Shown here: positions 1-8,919 of the stretch, one piece after another
Numbering within the stretch: the first letter of the stretch is position 1
Layout: the number at the start of each line of letters is the position of its first letter
DNA from: Rhodanobacteraceae bacterium
Lineage (GTDB): Bacteria > Pseudomonadota > Gammaproteobacteria > Xanthomonadales > Rhodanobacteraceae
Direction of reading: 5' to 3'
Assembly (NCBI GenBank): GCA_030123585.1
Contig: CP126120.1
Location: 1,054,001 to 1,118,000, forward strand
Length of the DNA: 64,000 bases
Translations under genes and position numbers: made by a program
Notes under the pieces: generated by a model
What the model was told of the DNA's origin: nothing
What the model saw: only the letters and a program-made list of their open reading frames with translations
Database searches by the model: none

Positions 1-758
1 ACTACCGGATGGACGCGAAAGCCGGCGGACGTTTCCTCACCGGGCACTCGTCCGGCGGCTGGGCCACGTTGTGGCTGCAGGTGCGCTATCCGGAAATCTT
101 CGGCGGCACCTGGTCCACCTCGCCCGATCCCAGCGACTTCCACGATTTCACCGGGCCCGACCTGTACGCGCCGAATGCCAACGTGTACACCCGGCCCGAC
201 GGCACGCCGTATCCGCTGGTGCGTAACAAGGGCAAGGTGATCGCGACGTTCAAGCAGTTCGCGCAACTGGAACGCGTGCTCGGCCCGTACGGCGGGCAGA
301 TGGCGTCGTTCGACTGGGTGTTCTCGCCACGCGGACCGGATGGACGCCCGGAACCGATGTTCGACCGCACAACCGGCAAGGTGAATCCGGAAGTCGTCGC
401 GTACTGGCGCGACCACTACGACATCGCGCATCGCATCGAGACCGGGTGGCTGCAACTGCAGCCCGACCTCGACGGCAAGATCCACCTCATCGTCGGTACC
501 GCCGACACCTTCTATCTCGACGGCGCCGCGCACAAGCTGAAGGCCGTGCTGGAGAAAGTGGGCGCGCACGCCGAGGTGCAGTTCCTGCCCGGCAAGACCC
601 ATGGCGACCTGTACTGGAAAGGCAAGGACCACGACTGGCTGGAGAAGCAGATCGCGTGGGCGATGTATCACGCGGCGCGGCCGGACGCGAAGATTCCCAG
701 GGCGTACCGTTACGAATTGCGCCCCGCGATCGACGCTGCGGAAACATCGAAGCATTGA
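1..758 (+). CDS. Putative alpha/beta-hydrolase esterase (5'-truncated)
   Basis: The reading frame is open to the left edge, so the N-terminus lies outside the window; the first visible Met (position 9) is probably internal. Counting from that Met, GHSSG at residues 12-16 is a GxSxG nucleophile elbow (Ser14), Asp166 (GTAD) and His198 (KTHGD) fit the acid and base of a catalytic triad. Spacing and the surrounding Trp-rich sequence resemble the putative esterase family (enterochelin esterase/esterase D type). It would hydrolyse an ester; the substrate cannot be read from the sequence. A serine hydrolase gene follows in the same direction, separated by a palindromic repeat. Peptidase S9-like function is an alternative because the N-terminal part is missing. 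Confidence 0.7.
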   Translation, partial: YRMDAKAGGRFLTGHSSGGWATLWLQVRYPEIFGGTWSTSPDPSDFHDFTGPDLYAPNANVYTRPDGTPYPLVRNKGKVIATFKQFAQLERVLGPYGGQMASFDWVFSPRGPDGRPEPMFDRTTGKVNPEVVAYWRDHYDIAHRIETGWLQLQPDLDGKIHLIVGTADTFYLDGAAHKLKAVLEKVGAHAEVQFLPGKTHGDLYWKGKDHDWLEKQIAWAMYHAARPDAKIPRAYRYELRPAIDAAETSKH

Positions 759-830
759 CGCCATCCGGCATGCCACAATGCCGCGGTTTTCATGCCGCCG
801 CGGGGATCGCAATGCACAGAACCTGTTTCA

Positions 831-950
831 AAACCCCTCTCCCTTCGGGAGAGGGTGCCCGAAGGGCGGGTGAGGGTTCGGCGATGCCGCGAGATTCCTT
901 CATTTCCGGACCCTCACCCCTGCCCCTCTCCCGGAGGGAGAGGGGTTCTT
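831..950. repeat. Composite palindromic repeat (nested hairpins)
   Basis: Three nested or adjacent inverted repeats lie here. CCCTCTCCC (835-843) pairs with GGGAGAGGG (847-855). GGGTGAGGG (868-876) pairs with CCCTCACCC (911-919). CCCCTCTCCC (923-932) pairs with GGGAGAGGGG (936-945). The outer arms 832-843 and 936-947 are also complementary, so the whole block can form one cruciform. Elements of this CCCTCTCCC...GGTGAGGG form are common between genes of Xanthomonadales. The unit reaches into the apparent 5' end of the following gene. Confidence 0.85.
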
Positions 951-2515
951 CGCATTTTGAAATAGCGTCTACGCACCCGTGGTGGTTGTGGTTACTGATC
1001 CTCATCGCACCGCTGGCGCTGGCCACACCGCCGGCATCCGCGCCCGCGCAACTGCATGGGCTGGACGCCTACGTGCAGCAGGTCATGCGCGACTGGCACG
1101 TACCTGGCCTTGCCGTGGTCGTGGTGAAGGATGGAAAAGTCCTGGCGGCGCGCGGCTACGGCGTGCGCGAACTGGGCAAGCCCGGCAAGGTCGATGCCGA
1201 CACGCTGTTCGACATCGGCTCCAACTCCAAGGCCTTCACCGCCGCCGCACTGGGCACGCTGGTCAGCGCAGGCAAGCTCACGTGGGATACGCCGGTCATC
1301 GATGAGTTGAAGGACTTCCGGCTGCAAAGTCCGTACGTCACGCAGAACCTTACCCTGCGCGACCTGCTGACCCATCGCAGCGGCTACTGCGACCCGACGA
1401 TGGCGTGGTACACCAGCGTCGCCGACGACAGCATCGAACGGATGCGCTTCCAGAAACCCGAATACGGTTTCCGCACCACGTTCTGCTACAACAACGTGCA
1501 GTACCTCGCCGCCAGCCGCTTCATCCCCGCGATCACCGGGCAGAGCTGGAACGATTACGTGGCCGCGCACCTGTTCCAGCCGCTCGGCATGACGCACACG
1601 GTCAGCGCCGATGCCGCCGTCGCGGCGTCCGGCAACGCCGCCGCGCCGCACGGCATGCTCGACGGCAAGCCCGCCATGATCGACCGTTACTGGCCGCACA
1701 ACATGGACGTGTTCGCCGCAGTGGGCGGCATCTGGTCCAGCGCCAACGACATGGGCCGCTGGATGCAGATGCTGCTGGCCGACGGAAAATTCGACGGCAA
1801 GACGGTGCTCGACGCCAAGGTCGTGGCGGAAATGGAAACGCCGCAGATGCCGATCCAGTCGGGCACCGGGGTCGGCGACGAGATTCGCACCTGGATGCCG
1901 GGCGGCACGTTCTACACGTATGGTCTCGGGCTGTTCGTGCAGGACAACGGCGGACACAAGGTGGTCTGGCACGCCGGCGACATCGACGGGATGGCGTCGG
2001 CGATGGCGCTGGTGCCCGACGCGCAGTTCGGCATCGCGGTGGTGTCGAACATGGACCACGCCGATGCACGCTTCGCGATCGTCGCGCACGTGCTGCAAGC
2101 CATGCTCGGCGCGCCGCCGCACGACGTCGAACCCGCGCTGCTCGCCGCCGCGCAGAAGGACCGGGCGGAAGGCGACGCGATCGAAAAGAAATTCGCCGAC
2201 ACCCGCAAGCCCGGCGCCAGGCCGCCGCTGCCGCTGGCCGATTACGCGGGCGCGTACAAGGACGATCTCGACGGCCGTGCGCAGGTCGAACTCGAACACG
2301 GCCGCTTGGTGCTGCGCCTCGGCAATCCCGATTTCACCGGCGATCTCGAACCCTGGCACGACAACACCTTCCGCGTGACCTGGCGCCACAAGTTCTACGG
2401 CAAGGGCTACGCCACCTTCGACATCGACGCGCTCGGCAAGCCTGTGAAGCTCGAACTCGCCGGCATGTCGTTGCGCTTCGAGCGCGAACAGCCAGCCGAC
2501 GGCCACGCGCATTAA
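884..2515 (+). CDS. Serine beta-lactamase-family hydrolase (class C-like)
   Basis: This is a secreted serine hydrolase of the beta-lactamase/penicillin-binding-protein-like family, probably a peptidase or esterase rather than a true beta-lactamase. Counted from the ATG at 884, SxxK is S113-N-S-K116, YxN is Y202-N-N204, and the third element is H363-A-G365 (in place of KTG). A C-terminal beta-barrel-like domain (about 440-543) resembles the DUF3471 tail of these proteins. Residues 33-48 are a Trp/Leu-rich hydrophobic signal segment followed by AxA. The start is uncertain: 884 lies inside the palindromic repeat, and the only alternative downstream of the repeat and before the signal core is TTG at 986. 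The frame also runs open upstream to 446, but that part is only shadow coding. The RNB ribonuclease gene follows after 26 nt. Confidence 0.8.
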   Translation: MPRDSFISGPSPLPLSRRERGSSHFEIASTHPWWLWLLILIAPLALATPPASAPAQLHGLDAYVQQVMRDWHVPGLAVVVVKDGKVLAARGYGVRELGKPGKVDADTLFDIGSNSKAFTAAALGTLVSAGKLTWDTPVIDELKDFRLQSPYVTQNLTLRDLLTHRSGYCDPTMAWYTSVADDSIERMRFQKPEYGFRTTFCYNNVQYLAASRFIPAITGQSWNDYVAAHLFQPLGMTHTVSADAAVAASGNAAAPHGMLDGKPAMIDRYWPHNMDVFAAVGGIWSSANDMGRWMQMLLADGKFDGKTVLDAKVVAEMETPQMPIQSGTGVGDEIRTWMPGGTFYTYGLGLFVQDNGGHKVVWHAGDIDGMASAMALVPDAQFGIAVVSNMDHADARFAIVAHVLQAMLGAPPHDVEPALLAAAQKDRAEGDAIEKKFADTRKPGARPPLPLADYAGAYKDDLDGRAQVELEHGRLVLRLGNPDFTGDLEPWHDNTFRVTWRHKFYGKGYATFDIDALGKPVKLELAGMSLRFEREQPADGHAH

Positions 2516-2541
2516 GCGCGCACGCAACGGGAAGCCACGTC

Positions 2542-3978
2542 ATGCCCATCACCCGCCGCCTGCGCATTTCCGCACCGGACGACCCGGCGCTGACGCAAGG
2601 CCTTGCCGCGATCCGCCGCAAGCTGCACCTCGACGACGCCTTCCCGCCCGCTGTCGAAGCCGAAGCGCGCGACGCCGCGGCCAGCGTGAAGCTGCCCGAC
2701 CTCGACCGCACCGACATTCCGCTGGTCACCATCGACCCGCCCGGGTCGATGGACCTCGACCAGGCGATGTATATCGAACGCAACGGCGACGGCTGGCGGG
2801 TGTATTACGCGATCGCCGACGTGGCGTCGTTCGTCAAACCCGGCGGCGCGATCGACGTCGAGGCCAACCGCCGCGGCGAAACCCTGTACGGGATCGGCCG
2901 CACCATCCCGCTGCACCCGACCGTGCTGTCGGAAGGCGCGACTTCGCTGCTGCCCGGCCAGTTGCGCCCGGCCCTGTTGTGGGCGATCGACCTCGACGCG
3001 ACCGGCGAAGGCACCCGCGTCACGGTGCAACGCGCGCGCGTGAAAAGCCGCCAGCGCTGCGACTACGACAGCGTGCAGGCGGCGATCAATGCCGGCACGG
3101 CCGACCCGATGTGGGCGCTGTTGAAGGAAGTCGGCACGCTGCGCCGGCAGCGCGCGCAAAAGCTTGGCGCCATCAACCTGCCGTTGCCCGAACAGGAAGC
3201 CACGCAAGTCGATGGCCACTGGACGCTGGCGTATCGCGCGCGCCACCCGGTCGAGGACTGGAACGAACAGATCTCGCTGCTGACCGGCATGGCCGCCGCA
3301 AGCATCATGCTCAAAGGCCAGGTCGGCATCCTGCGCACCCTGCCGCAACCCGATCCTGAAGCCATCGCGCACCTGCGCCAGACCGCGGCCAACCTGAAAC
3401 TCGCGTGGCCGCCGGAGCGCGCGTATCCCGCGTTCATCGACGCGCTCGATCCCGCCAATCCCGCGCAGGTCGCGATGCTGGTGGCCTGCACCCGCGTGCT
3501 GCGCGGCGCGGGCTACACCAGTTTCCATGGCGCGCCACCCGTGCAGCCGATGCAGTCCGCGTTGGCCGCCGAGTACACGCACGCCACCGCGCCGCTGCGG
3601 CGGCTGGTCGATCGTTATTCCGGCGAAGTTTGCGTGGCGCTGTGTGCCGGACAAACGCCGCCGGATTGGGCGCTGGAAAAACTGGACACGTTGCCCGACA
3701 CCATGCGCATGGCCGACCACACCGCCGGCGAATTCGAGCATGCGACGATCGACCTGCTGGAAGCCGTGGTGCTCGCTCCGCGTGTGGGCGACAGCTTCCC
3801 CGCCATCGTCACCAACCTCGAAGACGGCGACGCACGCACCGGCACCGTGATGATCCACGACCCCGCCATCGAAGCGCGCGTGCATGCGGACCTGGATCTG
3901 CCGCTTGGGCAGCAAGTCTCGGTGAAGTTGCTGGAAGCCGACCCGGCCACGCGCAGGATGCGCTTCGAACTGGAGTGA
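2542..3978 (+). CDS. RNB-domain 3'-5' exoribonuclease (short RNase II/R-like)
   Basis: It is predicted to degrade RNA 3' to 5' in the cytoplasm. The RNB signature is at residues 65-74, IDPPGSMDLDQ: Asp65, Asp71 and Asp73 match the metal-binding acids, while the fourth acid of RNase II (DD) is Gln74. The rest of the RNB core follows, with YTHATAPLRRLVDRY near 350 as the conserved C-terminal block. The last 65 residues look like a small OB fold (AIVTNLEDG...GTVMIHDP). At 478 aa it is much shorter than RNase R or RNase II and lacks the N-terminal cold-shock domains. This short form with LDQA is a recognised RNB subfamily. ATG 2542 directly begins the conserved sequence. Confidence 0.88.
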   Translation: MPITRRLRISAPDDPALTQGLAAIRRKLHLDDAFPPAVEAEARDAAASVKLPDLDRTDIPLVTIDPPGSMDLDQAMYIERNGDGWRVYYAIADVASFVKPGGAIDVEANRRGETLYGIGRTIPLHPTVLSEGATSLLPGQLRPALLWAIDLDATGEGTRVTVQRARVKSRQRCDYDSVQAAINAGTADPMWALLKEVGTLRRQRAQKLGAINLPLPEQEATQVDGHWTLAYRARHPVEDWNEQISLLTGMAAASIMLKGQVGILRTLPQPDPEAIAHLRQTAANLKLAWPPERAYPAFIDALDPANPAQVAMLVACTRVLRGAGYTSFHGAPPVQPMQSALAAEYTHATAPLRRLVDRYSGEVCVALCAGQTPPDWALEKLDTLPDTMRMADHTAGEFEHATIDLLEAVVLAPRVGDSFPAIVTNLEDGDARTGTVMIHDPAIEARVHADLDLPLGQQVSVKLLEADPATRRMRFELE

Positions 3979-3984
3979 CGCGCG

Positions 3985-4191
3985 ATGCCAAGTCCCGCCA
4001 CCTTGTTCTGGGGCATGCTTTTCGGCGCGATCGGCGTCGGTTACTTCATCTACGGCAAGAAGCAATCGATGATCGTGCCGCTGGTGTGCGGGGTCGCGCT
4101 GATGGTCTATCCGTGGTTCGTGTCGGGCGCGTGGCTGACCGTGATCGTCGGCATCGCGCTGATGGCGGTGCCATACTTCGTGCGCTATTGA
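3985..4191 (+). CDS. Small two-helix membrane protein
   Basis: A 68-aa protein with two hydrophobic segments (about residues 5-23 and 30-63, the latter possibly two short helices) separated by a basic loop GKKQS. It starts 6 nt after the RNB gene, with GGAG from that gene's end acting as ribosome binding site, so the two are probably co-transcribed. Similar small proteins in Xanthomonadaceae are labelled amino-acid transport proteins, but nothing in the sequence proves transport. Function is unknown. Confidence 0.7.
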   Translation: MPSPATLFWGMLFGAIGVGYFIYGKKQSMIVPLVCGVALMVYPWFVSGAWLTVIVGIALMAVPYFVRY

Positions 4192-4205
4192 ACCCTGCGA
4201 CAGGC

Positions 4206-5222
4206 ATGAACGACATACCAATCAAGGCGCCCTCCCTCGCGGACATTCGCGCGGCGCGCGAGAAGCTGGGCGAGCGCGTGCGCGAAACGCCGGTGTGGCG
4301 CTGGCATGGCGATGCGATCGAGCACGCGGCGGGCGCCGACTCGCAAGTTTTCCTGAAACTCGAACTGTTCCAGCACACCGGGACCTTCAAGGCGCGCGGC
4401 GCACTGCTCAACGCGCTGGCATTGTCGGAAGCACAAAAGCGTCGCGGCGTCACCGCGGTCAGCGCGGGCAACCACGCGATCGCCGTCGCGTTCGCAGCGC
4501 GCCGCGTCGGCACGAGCGCGAAAGTGGTGATGCCGAAAACCGCGAATCCCGCGCGCGTCGCGCTGTGCCGGAGCCACGGCGCCGAAGTCGTGCTGGTCGA
4601 TGACGTGCACCACGCGTTCGACACCGTCCGACGCATCGAACGCGAGGAAGGCCGCACCTTCATCCATCCGTTCGAGGGCGAACTGACCGTGCTCGGAACG
4701 GCCACCGTCGGTTACGAACTCTGCAACCAGGTCGAATACCTCGACGCCGTGATCGTGCCGGTCGGCGGCGGCGGCTTGATCGCCGGCATCGCCTGCGCGG
4801 TGAAGCAGATGCAGCCGCGCTGCAAGGTGTACGGGGTGGAACCCGAAGGCGCCGACAGCATGACCCGGAGTTTCGCCGCCGGCTCGCCGCAGTCGATCGA
4901 GAAAGTGGGCACCATCGCCGACAGCCTCGGCGCGCCCTACGCCCTGCCCTACAGTTTCGGCATCGCGTGGCGCTTCGTCGATGAAATGGTGACGATCCCC
5001 GATGACGCCATGCAACGCGCGATGGGCTTGCTGTTCGCCGGCATGAAACTCGCGGTGGAACCCGCCGGCGCCGCCGCCACCGCCGCGCTGTGCGGCCCGC
5101 TGCGCGAACGTCTCGCGGGAAAACGCGTGGGCGTGATCGTGTGCGGATCGAACATCGACATCGCGACGTTTGCCAAACAAGCGATCCCGTACCAGCCGCC
5201 CGTTGCTGCCCACGCGGGCTGA
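4206..5222 (+). CDS. PLP-dependent threonine/serine dehydratase
   Basis: A fold-type II PLP enzyme expected to deaminate L-threonine or L-serine to the 2-oxoacid. The Schiff-base lysine is K62 in TGTFKARGA, the substrate loop SAGNHA is at 86-91, and the phosphate-binding tetraglycine loop GGGG is at 187-190. At 338 aa it has the catalytic domain only, without the C-terminal ACT-like regulatory domain of biosynthetic IlvA, so it is closer to catabolic dehydratases or serine racemases. The ATG at 4206 is 14 nt after the small membrane protein. Serine racemase or 3-hydroxyaspartate dehydratase activity cannot be excluded. Confidence 0.88.
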   Translation: MNDIPIKAPSLADIRAAREKLGERVRETPVWRWHGDAIEHAAGADSQVFLKLELFQHTGTFKARGALLNALALSEAQKRRGVTAVSAGNHAIAVAFAARRVGTSAKVVMPKTANPARVALCRSHGAEVVLVDDVHHAFDTVRRIEREEGRTFIHPFEGELTVLGTATVGYELCNQVEYLDAVIVPVGGGGLIAGIACAVKQMQPRCKVYGVEPEGADSMTRSFAAGSPQSIEKVGTIADSLGAPYALPYSFGIAWRFVDEMVTIPDDAMQRAMGLLFAGMKLAVEPAGAAATAALCGPLRERLAGKRVGVIVCGSNIDIATFAKQAIPYQPPVAAHAG

Positions 5223-5229
5223 GCGTCAC

Positions 5230-5850
5230 GTGGCACCCATTCGCGACGATCGCATCACCCGCGCACTGGGCATCATCACGCTCGCGGGCGTCGCGACCTT
5301 TGCCATCGCCTGCGGCGCGGCGCAGTTTCTGCGCACGGATTACAGCGTGCTGCGGACGCCGCTGAGCTTCTACGTGCTGGGACCACACGGCGGCATCGTC
5401 GAGGCCAGCTACTTCGCGCTTGCGATCGGACTGGTGGCGCTGGGCGTCGGTTGGTATCGCGCGCTCGACCGCAACGCCCGCAGCGCGGCCCCGCTGCTGC
5501 TGTTCGTGTTCGGAGCGATCGCGTTGTGCCTCACCGCCGCCGAATCCACCGACGTGCCCGGCCAGCCGCAGACCCTGCACGGTTTCCTGCACATCATCGC
5601 CGCCGGCGCCACCTTCCTCTGCGTCACGGTCGCGATGCTGCTGCAGGCGTGGCGGCTGCGTCTCGATCCAAGTTGGCGGCCGCGTTTCGCGTCCGCATTC
5701 ACGCTTGCCGCAATCACCTTTGTCGCACTGTGGATCTACGCGCTGGTGAAACCCATCCCGCGCGGGCTTGCTGAGAAGGTCGTGGTTGCCTTGATCCTCG
5801 TGTGGCTGTGGCGCGCAGGCTGGTGGCTCGCGCGTGGACGGTCTAGCTGA
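5230..5850 (+). CDS. DUF998-type integral membrane protein
   Basis: A roughly 206-aa polytopic inner-membrane protein with about six hydrophobic segments, matching the pattern of DUF998 proteins (ADYSVLR/TPLSFY-like loop after helix 1, then QPQTLHGFLH before helix 4). The GTG at 5230 is chosen because it lies 8 nt after the dehydratase stop and gives a short basic N-terminus; longer in-frame extensions overlap the previous gene. It is probably in the same transcription unit. No function can be assigned. Confidence 0.72.
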   Translation: MAPIRDDRITRALGIITLAGVATFAIACGAAQFLRTDYSVLRTPLSFYVLGPHGGIVEASYFALAIGLVALGVGWYRALDRNARSAAPLLLFVFGAIALCLTAAESTDVPGQPQTLHGFLHIIAAGATFLCVTVAMLLQAWRLRLDPSWRPRFASAFTLAAITFVALWIYALVKPIPRGLAEKVVVALILVWLWRAGWWLARGRSS

Positions 5851-5891
5851 TCGCGGCCATCACGTGCACCTAAACTTCTGTCAACGCCACG

Positions 5892-6698
5892 TCACGTCTT
5901 CCAGACCGGTCGCCCGGTGCTGAACCACCGCACGCCGCGATAGCTGCCCGCCACCAGCCACACCGCCGCCGCGATCAGGAACGAAATGATGAAGGCGGTC
6001 GTCGCGGTCCTGCCGGTGTGCAATACAGGCGCCCAATAGGCGACGGTGATGAGTCCGAGCATGAAGGCTTCCAGCGTCGCGGCCAACCGCGGCCAGACAC
6101 CGAACAGCAACGCCAGTGCCGTCGCGATGCTGCAGACTCCGGTGAAGCACGCCCACGCCATCGGATCGGGCAACACCTGCAGCCACGGTTGCATCACCTT
6201 GTCGCCAGCCCGGATCGCATCCACGATCACTTCGACGCCGATCATGGGCAGCGCGACAATCAGAAGCCAGCGCGAGGCGCGAACACCAGCGCCGGTTCTC
6301 GTCGTCAACGCACGATGCTGCGATTCCGGTATCCCGCCACGCGTCGCGAACAGGTACCACGCCTCGGCCGTGATGATCGCGATCTCGCCGACGCTGCCCC
6401 ACACACCTGCATCGAGCGGCGCACGGATCACGCCCGGGATTTCCAGCAGCACCAGCCACAGCACCATGTACGGGAACAGCAGCCGGCACGCCCATGCCAG
6501 CATTCGCGGCCACAGCAGGCCGACGCCGAATGCGATTTCGATCACCGCGCAAATATAGGCAAGGATGGTTCGACCGGGCAGGTGCGCCGGAACGTGCTGC
6601 CACACCAGCGCGAAATCGCCGTTGACCAGTCCGGTAACACCCAACGCGATCAAGCATGCGGCGAAAAATACGCGGTTCGGCTGCGGCGTGGCGTTCAT
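5892..6698 (-). CDS. DoxX-like membrane protein
   Basis: A 268-aa polytopic membrane protein with about seven hydrophobic segments. GVTGLVNGDFALVWQHVP near the N-terminus and a second similar four-helix half are typical of the DoxX/DoxD-like superfamily. These are inner-membrane proteins of loosely defined redox-related roles. The ATG at 6698 has a strong AGGAGG ribosome binding site. It is convergent with the DUF998 gene (41 nt between stops). Downstream of a YciI-like gene on the same strand, but with an 88-nt gap, so operon membership is unclear. Confidence 0.75.
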   Translation of the reverse strand: MNATPQPNRVFFAACLIALGVTGLVNGDFALVWQHVPAHLPGRTILAYICAVIEIAFGVGLLWPRMLAWACRLLFPYMVLWLVLLEIPGVIRAPLDAGVWGSVGEIAIITAEAWYLFATRGGIPESQHRALTTRTGAGVRASRWLLIVALPMIGVEVIVDAIRAGDKVMQPWLQVLPDPMAWACFTGVCSIATALALLFGVWPRLAATLEAFMLGLITVAYWAPVLHTGRTATTAFIISFLIAAAVWLVAGSYRGVRWFSTGRPVWKT

Positions 6699-6786
6699 GG
6701 TTCACCCTCCTGATCGGCAGCCTCCGTTGCGGCAGCCACTCTAGCGGCGAAGGAGGGATACGTCGCATCCCGCCCGCAAAGTCGGC

Positions 6787-7095
6787 TCACCCCGAAGCAG
6801 CGAGCGCTTGAGCGGCGGGACCGAGTAACGGCACCCACTCGCGGATCTCGCATGTTGCCACCACGCCTTGGGTAATGAAGGGATCCCTGTCCACGATTGC
6901 CCGCACGGCAGCGCGATGGCTTGCATGGAAAATGAGCAATCCGCCGCGCGCATCGTCCGGACCCCAGGGCCCCGAGGCAACGAGCCTACCGTCGTCGACA
7001 AGTCGGTGCAGGTGTTCGAGATGCAAGGGGCGCGTGGCGTCCTGCAGCACCATGTCCGGGCTGTAGGAATACATGACCGCGAAAAGCTTTGCCAT
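6787..7095 (-). CDS. YciI-like protein
   Basis: A 102-aa ferredoxin-like alpha/beta protein of the YCII family: an N-terminal strand (FAVMYSYSPD), an LxHLHRLVDDGRL helix, a GPWGPDD turn and the second half-repeat around DPFITQGVV. The conserved His/Asp pair of the family is represented by H26/H29 and D77 (approximate). Most members have unknown roles and some are dehydrochlorinase-like. The ATG at 7095 has AGGAGA upstream. Its stop is 88 nt from the DoxX gene and its start is 48 nt downstream of the SDR stop, so SDR and YciI may share a transcript. Confidence 0.82.
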   Translation of the reverse strand: MAKLFAVMYSYSPDMVLQDATRPLHLEHLHRLVDDGRLVASGPWGPDDARGGLLIFHASHRAAVRAIVDRDPFITQGVVATCEIREWVPLLGPAAQALAASG

Positions 7096-7143
7096 GACGG
7101 ATTCTCCTGAGGTTGGTGCAATGATGGTTGGGTCGCGTGGTGC

Positions 7144-7908
7144 TTAAAGGAACATGCCGCCCGAAACCTCGACGCGCTGACCATTGATCCAGCGGCCGCC
7201 GGGGCCGAGCAACGCGGCCACAGCGCTGCCAATGTCATCCGGCAGGCCCGCGCGGCCCAAGGCAGTGTTGGCGGCGACGAAGCGATTGAGTTCGGCGTTA
7301 TCGCGCACCGCGCCTCCGCCGAAATCCGTTTCGATTGCGCCCGGCGCCAGCACGTTCGCGGCGATGCCGCGCGCTCCCAGTTCCTTGGCCTGGTAGCGCG
7401 TCAGCACTTCGATCGCTCCCTTCATCGCCGCATACGCCGAATAACCCGGCAGTGCGAAGCGGGCCAAGCCGCTGGAGATGTTGAGGATGCGCCCGCCGTC
7501 GGCGATCAGCGGCAGCAATTTCTGGGTGAGGAAGAACGGCCCCTTCAGGTGCACGTTCACCAGCAGATCGAATTGCGCCTCGCCGATCTCGGCGAACGCC
7601 GCGTGCGCGCCAACGCCGGCGTTGTTGACCAGGTAATCGAATCGCTCGCGTTGCCAGTGCGTGCGCAATGCCTCGACAACCTGCGCGACGAACGCGTCGA
7701 AACTTTTGCTGTCGCCGACGTCGAGTTGCAACGCGACCGCACGGCGGCCGGCGGCTTCGATCGCGGCCACCACGGCGTCGGCTTCTTCGCGGCGGCTGCG
7801 GTACGTGAGGATCATGTCGGTGCCTTGCGCGGCCAGTTTCAGCGCCATGTCGCGGCCGAGGCCGCGGCTGCCGCCGGTGATCAGGGCGATGGGAGTTGGA
7901 GTGTTCAT
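7144..7908 (-). CDS. SDR-family NAD(P)-dependent oxidoreductase
   Basis: A classical short-chain dehydrogenase of 254 aa. The cofactor motif TGGSRGLG is at 11-18, NNAG at 95-98, the catalytic Ser is 145 or 146, and YxxxK is Y159/K163. The basic residues after the second strand (YRSRR) suggest NADP(H) preference. The C-terminal INGQRVEVSGGMF end is typical of complete SDRs. It is transcribed away from a LysR gene with 111 nt between starts, the usual layout for a regulator and its target. The substrate is unknown. Confidence 0.9.
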   Translation of the reverse strand: MNTPTPIALITGGSRGLGRDMALKLAAQGTDMILTYRSRREEADAVVAAIEAAGRRAVALQLDVGDSKSFDAFVAQVVEALRTHWQRERFDYLVNNAGVGAHAAFAEIGEAQFDLLVNVHLKGPFFLTQKLLPLIADGGRILNISSGLARFALPGYSAYAAMKGAIEVLTRYQAKELGARGIAANVLAPGAIETDFGGGAVRDNAELNRFVAANTALGRAGLPDDIGSAVAALLGPGGRWINGQRVEVSGGMFL

Positions 7909-7988
7909 GGCGCTTCCTTGGGTGGATGAGACGAACGCCAATCTATTGATCGCGCTGATTAGGATAAATAAGCAAATATGGATTTGAA

Positions 7989-8007
7989 TGTTCACGTTTG
8001 ACGAACA
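7989..8007. promoter_or_regulatory. Candidate LysR-type binding site
   Basis: TGTTC (7989-7993) and GAACA (8003-8007) form an interrupted palindrome, TGTTC-N9-GAACA, in the 111-bp gap between the divergent SDR and LysR genes, 12 bp before the LysR start. The position suits autoregulation plus control of the SDR. The assignment is from symmetry and location only. Confidence 0.45.
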
Positions 8008-8019
8008 ATAATCCACGCC

Positions 8020-8919
8020 ATGAACCAACTCGACGCCATGCAAGCCTTTATCCGGGTGGCCGAACTCTCCAGCTTCACCCGTGCCGCCGACAGCTTGGGT
8101 CTGCCCAAGGCCAGCGCCTCGACCGCGGTGCGCAAACTGGAAACCTCGCTCGGCACGCAGTTGCTGCACCGGACCACGCGGCGCGTGCACCTGACCGCCG
8201 ACGGTCAGGCATTCTACGAGCGCTGCAAGGATCTGCTGGACGACATGGACGAATTGCAATCGATGTTCCAGCGCGCCCATGCGTTGCGCGGGCGCCTGCG
8301 CGTGGACATGTCCAGCGGCCTCGCGCGCCACTTCGTGTTGCCGCGTCTGCCGGAATTTCTCGACCAGCATCCGCAACTCGAACTCGAACTCAGCGGCACC
8401 GACCGCATCGTCGATGTGGTGCGCGAAGGTTTCGACTGCGTGCTGCGCGTCGGCACGGTCGACGACAGCACGCTGGCCGCGCGCAGGCTCGGCGCGTTGC
8501 CGGTCGTCACCTGCGCCAGTCCCGCCTACATCGCACGCTTCGGCACGCCGAAAAAACTGGAAGACCTCGACGCGCACCGGCTGGTGCATTACGTCACGAC
8601 CTTGGGTGCGCGTCCGCCAGGTTTCGAATATCCAACGAAGGACGGCTATCGCACCCACCCGATGCATGGCGCGGTCACCGTCAACAGCGCCGAAGCCTAC
8701 GTCGGCGCCTGCCTCGCCGGACTCGGCCTGATCCAGGCGCCACGCACCGGCGTCGCGCCGCTGCTGGACGACGGCAGCTTCATCGAAGTCTTGCCGCAAT
8801 TCGCCGCCGAGCCAATGCCCGTCACCCTGCTGTATCCGCAGCGCCGCAACCTGCCCCGCCGCGTGCGTGCCTTCATGGATTGGGTGGCGGATTTGCTGGC
8901 GCCGTCGTTGATTCGGTAG
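8020..8919 (+). CDS. LysR-family transcriptional regulator
   Basis: A 299-aa regulator with an N-terminal winged helix-turn-helix (residues 4-62, AFIRVAELSSFTRAADSLG then KASASTAVRKLE) and a two-lobe effector-binding domain starting near 90. The sequence resembles the AaeR/PtrR-like LysR group that often controls oxidoreductases. Divergent from the SDR gene and sharing its promoter region, so it probably regulates that gene and itself. The inducer is unknown. Confidence 0.92.
   Translation: MNQLDAMQAFIRVAELSSFTRAADSLGLPKASASTAVRKLETSLGTQLLHRTTRRVHLTADGQAFYERCKDLLDDMDELQSMFQRAHALRGRLRVDMSSGLARHFVLPRLPEFLDQHPQLELELSGTDRIVDVVREGFDCVLRVGTVDDSTLAARRLGALPVVTCASPAYIARFGTPKKLEDLDAHRLVHYVTTLGARPPGFEYPTKDGYRTHPMHGAVTVNSAEAYVGACLAGLGLIQAPRTGVAPLLDDGSFIEVLPQFAAEPMPVTLLYPQRRNLPRRVRAFMDWVADLLAPSLIR

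Noticed and set aside
446..883. Possible 146-codon N-terminal extension of the beta-lactamase-family gene
   Set aside because: It overlaps the esterase gene in another frame, is Arg-rich shadow sequence, and then crosses a palindromic repeat; no family member has it.
2512..4221. A 569-codon open frame on the - strand
   Set aside because: Antisense shadow of the RNB ribonuclease gene, with no recognisable motif or ribosome binding site.
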